Assembly: GCF_001969385.1 (NCBI RefSeq)
Contig: NZ_CP014796.1
Location: 2,435,501-2,499,500, forward strand
Source: Salipiger profundus
Lineage (GTDB): Bacteria; Pseudomonadota; Alphaproteobacteria; Rhodobacterales; Rhodobacteraceae
Direction of reading: 5' to 3'
Length of the DNA stretch: 64,000 nt
The position numbers and the translations under genes are program-made. The stretch's first letter is position 1; each line of letters begins with the position of its first letter. The notes beneath the pieces were generated by a model. The model was not told the origin of the DNA. It ran no database searches and worked only from the letters and a program-made list of their open reading frames with translations. Below, piece after piece: positions 60,993 through 64,000 of the stretch.

Positions 60993-61388
60993 ATGAGACG
61001 CATTGCCGCCCTGTTCCTGACCCTGTCCCTGACCGCCGCGCCACTTGCCGCGCAGGAGGCTGAGTCCGACGACAATGGCGGACTCATGAAGCGTGGCGCC
61101 GAGATGTTCATGCAGGGGCTGATGGACGAGCTCGATCCCGCGCTCCGCGAGCTCGAGGGGATGGCACGGGACATGGAGCCGGCGCTGCGCAGCTTCCGCG
61201 ACGAGATGGGTCCGGCCTTGGTGCAGCTGATGGAGAAGGTCGAGGACTGGTCGAAATACGACCCGCCCGAAATGCTGCCCAATGGCGACATCATCCTGCG
61301 GCGCAAGGCCCCGCTTGCGCCCGAACCCGAGGACGATCCGCCGCTGCGGGATGTTCCGCGCGGCGAGGGGCCCGAGATCGAGCTCTGA
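60993..61388 (+). CDS. Small exported protein of unknown function
   Basis: 131 residues with a clear signal peptide (MRRIAALFLTLSLTAAPLAA). The mature part is Met/Glu/Asp-rich and helical (MKRGAEMFMQGLMDELDPAL, then LEGMARDMEPALRSFRDEMG) with a polar Pro-rich tail. I recall Rhodobacterales relatives labelled 'AAA+ family ATPase'; there is no Walker motif, so that label is wrong. In-frame starts exist at 60984 (TTG) and 60987 (ATG); I chose 60993 as the best signal-peptide start. It is convergent with the Ppx/GppA gene 15 bp away. Confidence 0.75.
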   Translation: MRRIAALFLTLSLTAAPLAAQEAESDDNGGLMKRGAEMFMQGLMDELDPALRELEGMARDMEPALRSFRDEMGPALVQLMEKVEDWSKYDPPEMLPNGDIILRRKAPLAPEPEDDPPLRDVPRGEGPEIEL

Positions 61389-61403
61389 GCGCGGCGCCGA
61401 GCC

Positions 61404-62960
61404 TCACTCCCCGGCGATATCGACCTCGACCGTGTCGGCGGACAGCGCCCGCGCGAGCGAGTTGAACCGCGACTCGGCGACCTCGCCGTAGAGAGACGCC
61501 GCCTCGGGCGCGAGATGCAGCACCAGTTTCCGTGTTTCGGCGTCCCAGTCGAGACTGGCGCCGCCTTCCTGGCTGGCGTCCGACATCCACAGCATCGAGC
61601 CGAAGCGCATCGCCTTGCCGAGCACCTCGGCCTTGCGCTGTTCGTTCTCGTCGATGAGGGCGTAGAAATCCTCGAAGCCGGTGCCATCGCGCTTGTTCTT
61701 GTAGCGATGCAGCAGGGCGAGGCCGAGAAACACCCGCTCGGCGTGGTCGAGCCCGCCGAGATTGGCGCGGGTGACGTTGTCGAAACAGGTCTGCGCGCGG
61801 TAATCGGGGTGGGCGCGCCAGCTGACGTCGTGCAGCAGGCAGGCCGCCTTGACGATGCGCAGGCGGGCCGCGTCGGCATCGGCGAAGAGCGGAAGGATGA
61901 ACCGGTAGAGCTTCTTGCCGAAGCCGGGCAGGCGCGCGTCCTTGGCTTCGGAGAAGCGGCAGGATTCCACCAGCGGATCGCGGTCGCGCAGCTTCTGCGG
62001 CATCTGTTCATAGAGCAGGCCTTCGCGGATGCCGTAGGACGAGATCGCGATCTCGGCCGGGCCGAAGCTGTCGATCAGCTCGGCGAGAACCTCGCCGGCG
62101 AAGGGCACGAGGCTCATCCGCGCATTCGAGATCGAACACTTGGAACGCAGCGCTTCCAAGTCCGATTTCTCGATGAACTTCAGTGTCTCGGCCACGCTTT
62201 CGCAGGTCATGCGGTATTCGTGCAGGACGTGCAGCGGGTAGTTGCGCCGCTCCATGTCGATGCGGGCGATGGCGCGCCACGAGCCGCCGACCAGGAACAG
62301 CCGGGCGCCACGCATCTCGATCTTTTCACCGAGCCGCTTCATCGCCTTGCGTATGTGCTTCTCGCGCGCCTTCTTGCCGCCTTCGAGGTCCTTGAACCTG
62401 AGCGGGCCGAGCGGTGAGGTCACGCGGCGGCCGATCTGACCGCCGGAAAGCTCGGCCAGTTCCATCGACGAACCGCCGATGTCGCAAATCAGACCGTCGG
62501 CGCCGGGCCAGCCCAGCAGCACGCCCTGTGCGGAAAGGCGGGCCTCTTCCTCGCCGTCGATGACCCAGATCTTGAGGCCGGTCTTCTGCTCGATCTCGGC
62601 ACGGAAGGCGGGGCCGTCCTCGGCCTCGCGCATGGCGGCGGTGGCGACGACAGTGAGCGGCGGCAGATCCATGCCGCGCGCCAGTGTCTGGAACCGGGCA
62701 AGCGCCGACAGGGCGCGCTCTTTGCCCTCGGGGTTCAGGCGGCCGGTCTCGGGCATGCCGGCGCCGAGGCCGCACATGATCTTCTCGTTGTAGAAATACG
62801 CCGGGCTGCGGGCCGCGCCGTCGAAGACCACAAGTCGGACCGAGTTCGATCCGATGTCCACGACACCGACGCGTGACAGGCGCCGCGCCTGCGGATCCTC
62901 GAAGATCGGGCGCCCGAAAGGCCCCCAGTCGCCCTGGGCGGAGTCGGTCTGTCCGTCCAT
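61404..62960 (-). CDS. Ppx/GppA family exopolyphosphatase/pppGpp phosphohydrolase
   Basis: 518 residues of the actin/ASKHA fold: GVVDIGSNSVRLVVFDG near residue 32 (phosphate 1 loop), the VVATAAMREAEDGPAF segment, CDIGGSSMELAEL (phosphate 2), then an HD-like C-terminal domain with AACLLHDVSWRAHPDYRAQT. Hydrolyses polyphosphate or pppGpp; which one cannot be told by eye. In many alphaproteobacteria an rlmE gene follows it; here it is convergent with an unrelated small exported protein gene. Confidence 0.92.
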   Translation of the reverse strand: MDGQTDSAQGDWGPFGRPIFEDPQARRLSRVGVVDIGSNSVRLVVFDGAARSPAYFYNEKIMCGLGAGMPETGRLNPEGKERALSALARFQTLARGMDLPPLTVVATAAMREAEDGPAFRAEIEQKTGLKIWVIDGEEEARLSAQGVLLGWPGADGLICDIGGSSMELAELSGGQIGRRVTSPLGPLRFKDLEGGKKAREKHIRKAMKRLGEKIEMRGARLFLVGGSWRAIARIDMERRNYPLHVLHEYRMTCESVAETLKFIEKSDLEALRSKCSISNARMSLVPFAGEVLAELIDSFGPAEIAISSYGIREGLLYEQMPQKLRDRDPLVESCRFSEAKDARLPGFGKKLYRFILPLFADADAARLRIVKAACLLHDVSWRAHPDYRAQTCFDNVTRANLGGLDHAERVFLGLALLHRYKNKRDGTGFEDFYALIDENEQRKAEVLGKAMRFGSMLWMSDASQEGGASLDWDAETRKLVLHLAPEAASLYGEVAESRFNSLARALSADTVEVDIAGE

Positions 62961-63073
62961 CTGCTTCCCCGGCTGTTCTGTCTTCCTCCCCTATCACGCG
63001 AATGCGACCGGACGGAAGAGCTTCGGGAGAGCAACGCCCGGAGCCCGGTGGTGTTCCGAACGGGGCGCCCCTG

Positions 63074-64000
63074 TCAGCGGAAGAGGCCGAGAAGCGATTG
63101 CGGTGCACTGTTGGCGATCGACAGCGCCTGCGTGGCGAGCTGCTGCTGCACCTGAAGCGCCTGCAGCCGGGCCGAGCTTTCCTCGAGGTCGGCATCGACG
63201 AGCGTGCCGATGCCCGCCCTCATCGAATCGCTGAGGCGGTCGTTGAAGGCCGCCTGAGTCTGCAGCCGGTTCTGATCCGAGCCGAATCCCGCCGCCGCGT
63301 CGGTCGCGATGGTCAGCAGCGATTCGATCCGGCCTAGCGCGTCGACCGCGCCGGTGCCGGTGCTGACGTCGAGATCATCCAGCAGCGCGAGCCCGCCGCC
63401 GATGGTGTTGCCCGCGTCCGCCCCGAGGGTGTTGAGGCTGACCGTTATGGAATCGCTGCCGTCGGTCACCGATGACGTGAGGGCGAGGCCGCTTCCCGAG
63501 GCGGTCATCGACAGCGTGCCGGCGTCGATGCCGTTGCGCGCGGCATAGCTGTCGTAGCGCCGGGCGAGGGCGGTGAGCACGCTGTGCGCGGTATCGCCGT
63601 CGCGCGCCACGTAGGCGATCTCGGACCCGGCCATCTCGGCCTGCGTTTCCGAGGCGCCGGCGGTGGTGCGCAGTGTGTCCTGATCGAAGCTCGAATTGTC
63701 GGCATCAGTACCGTAGAGCGACAGGGAAAAGGCCATGCCTGCCTCGATGGTGATACTGCTGGCGTCGAGCGTCACGCTGCGGGTCGCATCCAGCGTGGCG
63801 GTGGCGGCGTCGGCGCTGTAGGTGCCGCCGCTGGCGGAGATGGAATGTGTGCCGGTGCCGAGGTCGCGTTTCGAGATCGCGATATCGACCCCGGTCACAC
63901 CGTTTTCCCCCCGCTGCAGGAAGCCGAGCACGGCGGCGCTGCCGGTGCCGGCATCGGTCCCGGTGTTCTTCAGGAGGTTCATGCCATTGAACTGCGCGGT
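63074..64000 (-). CDS. Flagellin, C-terminal part, cut by window edge
   Basis: Filament subunit. The frame runs past position 64000, so the conserved N-terminal D0/D1 part is outside. The visible ~308 residues contain TAQFNGMNLLKNTG at the edge (end of the N-terminal D1), a variable Ser/Thr/Ala/Gly-rich middle (D2/D3-like, residues such as TYSADAATATLDATRSVTLD), and the C-terminal D1/D0: NRLQTQAAFNDRLSDSMRAG, DADLEESSARLQALQVQQQL and the typical end SIANSAPQSLLGLFR. The long variable domain makes this larger than the minimal alphaproteobacterial flagellins. Confidence 0.9.
   Translation of the reverse strand, partial: TAQFNGMNLLKNTGTDAGTGSAAVLGFLQRGENGVTGVDIAISKRDLGTGTHSISASGGTYSADAATATLDATRSVTLDASSITIEAGMAFSLSLYGTDADNSSFDQDTLRTTAGASETQAEMAGSEIAYVARDGDTAHSVLTALARRYDSYAARNGIDAGTLSMTASGSGLALTSSVTDGSDSITVSLNTLGADAGNTIGGGLALLDDLDVSTGTGAVDALGRIESLLTIATDAAAGFGSDQNRLQTQAAFNDRLSDSMRAGIGTLVDADLEESSARLQALQVQQQLATQALSIANSAPQSLLGLFR

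Overview
This window is 64 kb of GC-rich chromosome from an alphaproteobacterium, almost certainly a Rhodobacterales (Roseobacter-group) bacterium. I base that on the family mix: imuA-imuB-dnaE2, a two-protein MetH, cobalamin-riboswitch-controlled nrdHIEF, a stand-alone Lrp-type RAM protein beside malonyl-CoA decarboxylase, ycjX/DUF697, an alphaproteobacterial flagellin and several Rhodobacterales-only small proteins. The gene content is mostly housekeeping and densely packed. I found no rRNA, tRNA, CRISPR array, transposase or prophage.

Layout. 1-2,645 (minus): the SOS mutasome dnaE2 (cut by the left edge), imuB and imuA, with a perfect LexA-type box just before imuB. 2,805-6,063: a gabD 3' remnant fused to the start of a tartrate/D-malate dehydrogenase gene, then a divergent MFS exporter/TetR pair with a palindromic operator. 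6,220-9,991 (minus): methionine synthase split into two overlapping genes. 10,100-14,996: two divergent cobalamin riboswitches. One precedes an unknown 100-residue protein and the other the class Ib ribonucleotide reductase operon nrdHIEF. 15,053-18,920 is the least dense stretch, with a ygiC/ygiB-like pair, two small proteins and three gene-poor gaps, one of which carries lux-box-like and CtrA-like sites.

18,921-34,752: a Cys-motif membrane protein, succinyl-CoA:acetate CoA-transferase, hisB, a RAM protein, malonyl-CoA decarboxylase, a histidine-phosphatase-like lipoprotein, ileS, a VIT1/CCC1 transporter, the overlapping ycjX-GNAT-DUF697 operon, pit, a Nudix hydrolase and truA. 34,967-43,820: argD-argF, gnd, hrpB, meaB with an alpha/beta hydrolase, and rpmB with promoter and terminator. 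43,862-51,238: a copper-chaperone pair, cobB, a low-molecular-weight phosphatase, a DUF1353 lipoprotein near a perfect FNR-type box, pyrG, secG, a DMT exporter and thiamine pyrophosphokinase. 51,376-64,000: a large acidic Rhodobacterales protein, an Lrp regulator divergent from a PLP decarboxylase, an orphan CoxL-like molybdenum hydroxylase subunit, a CoA-binding protein, hisE-hisF, a THUMP methyltransferase, a small exported protein, Ppx/GppA and the C-terminal part of a flagellin.

The strongest feature that ordinary gene annotation does not explain is a dispersed intergenic repeat of about 50-75 bp, present seven times. It has a GC-rich stem-loop followed by a conserved GAGGGTATTTG...AAA...GAGAAG tail, in two tail subtypes. 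The second notable system is the B12 node, where paired riboswitches face away from each other next to B12-dependent methionine synthase and B12-independent ribonucleotide reductase. Coordinates and motifs were read by eye; no database search was run.
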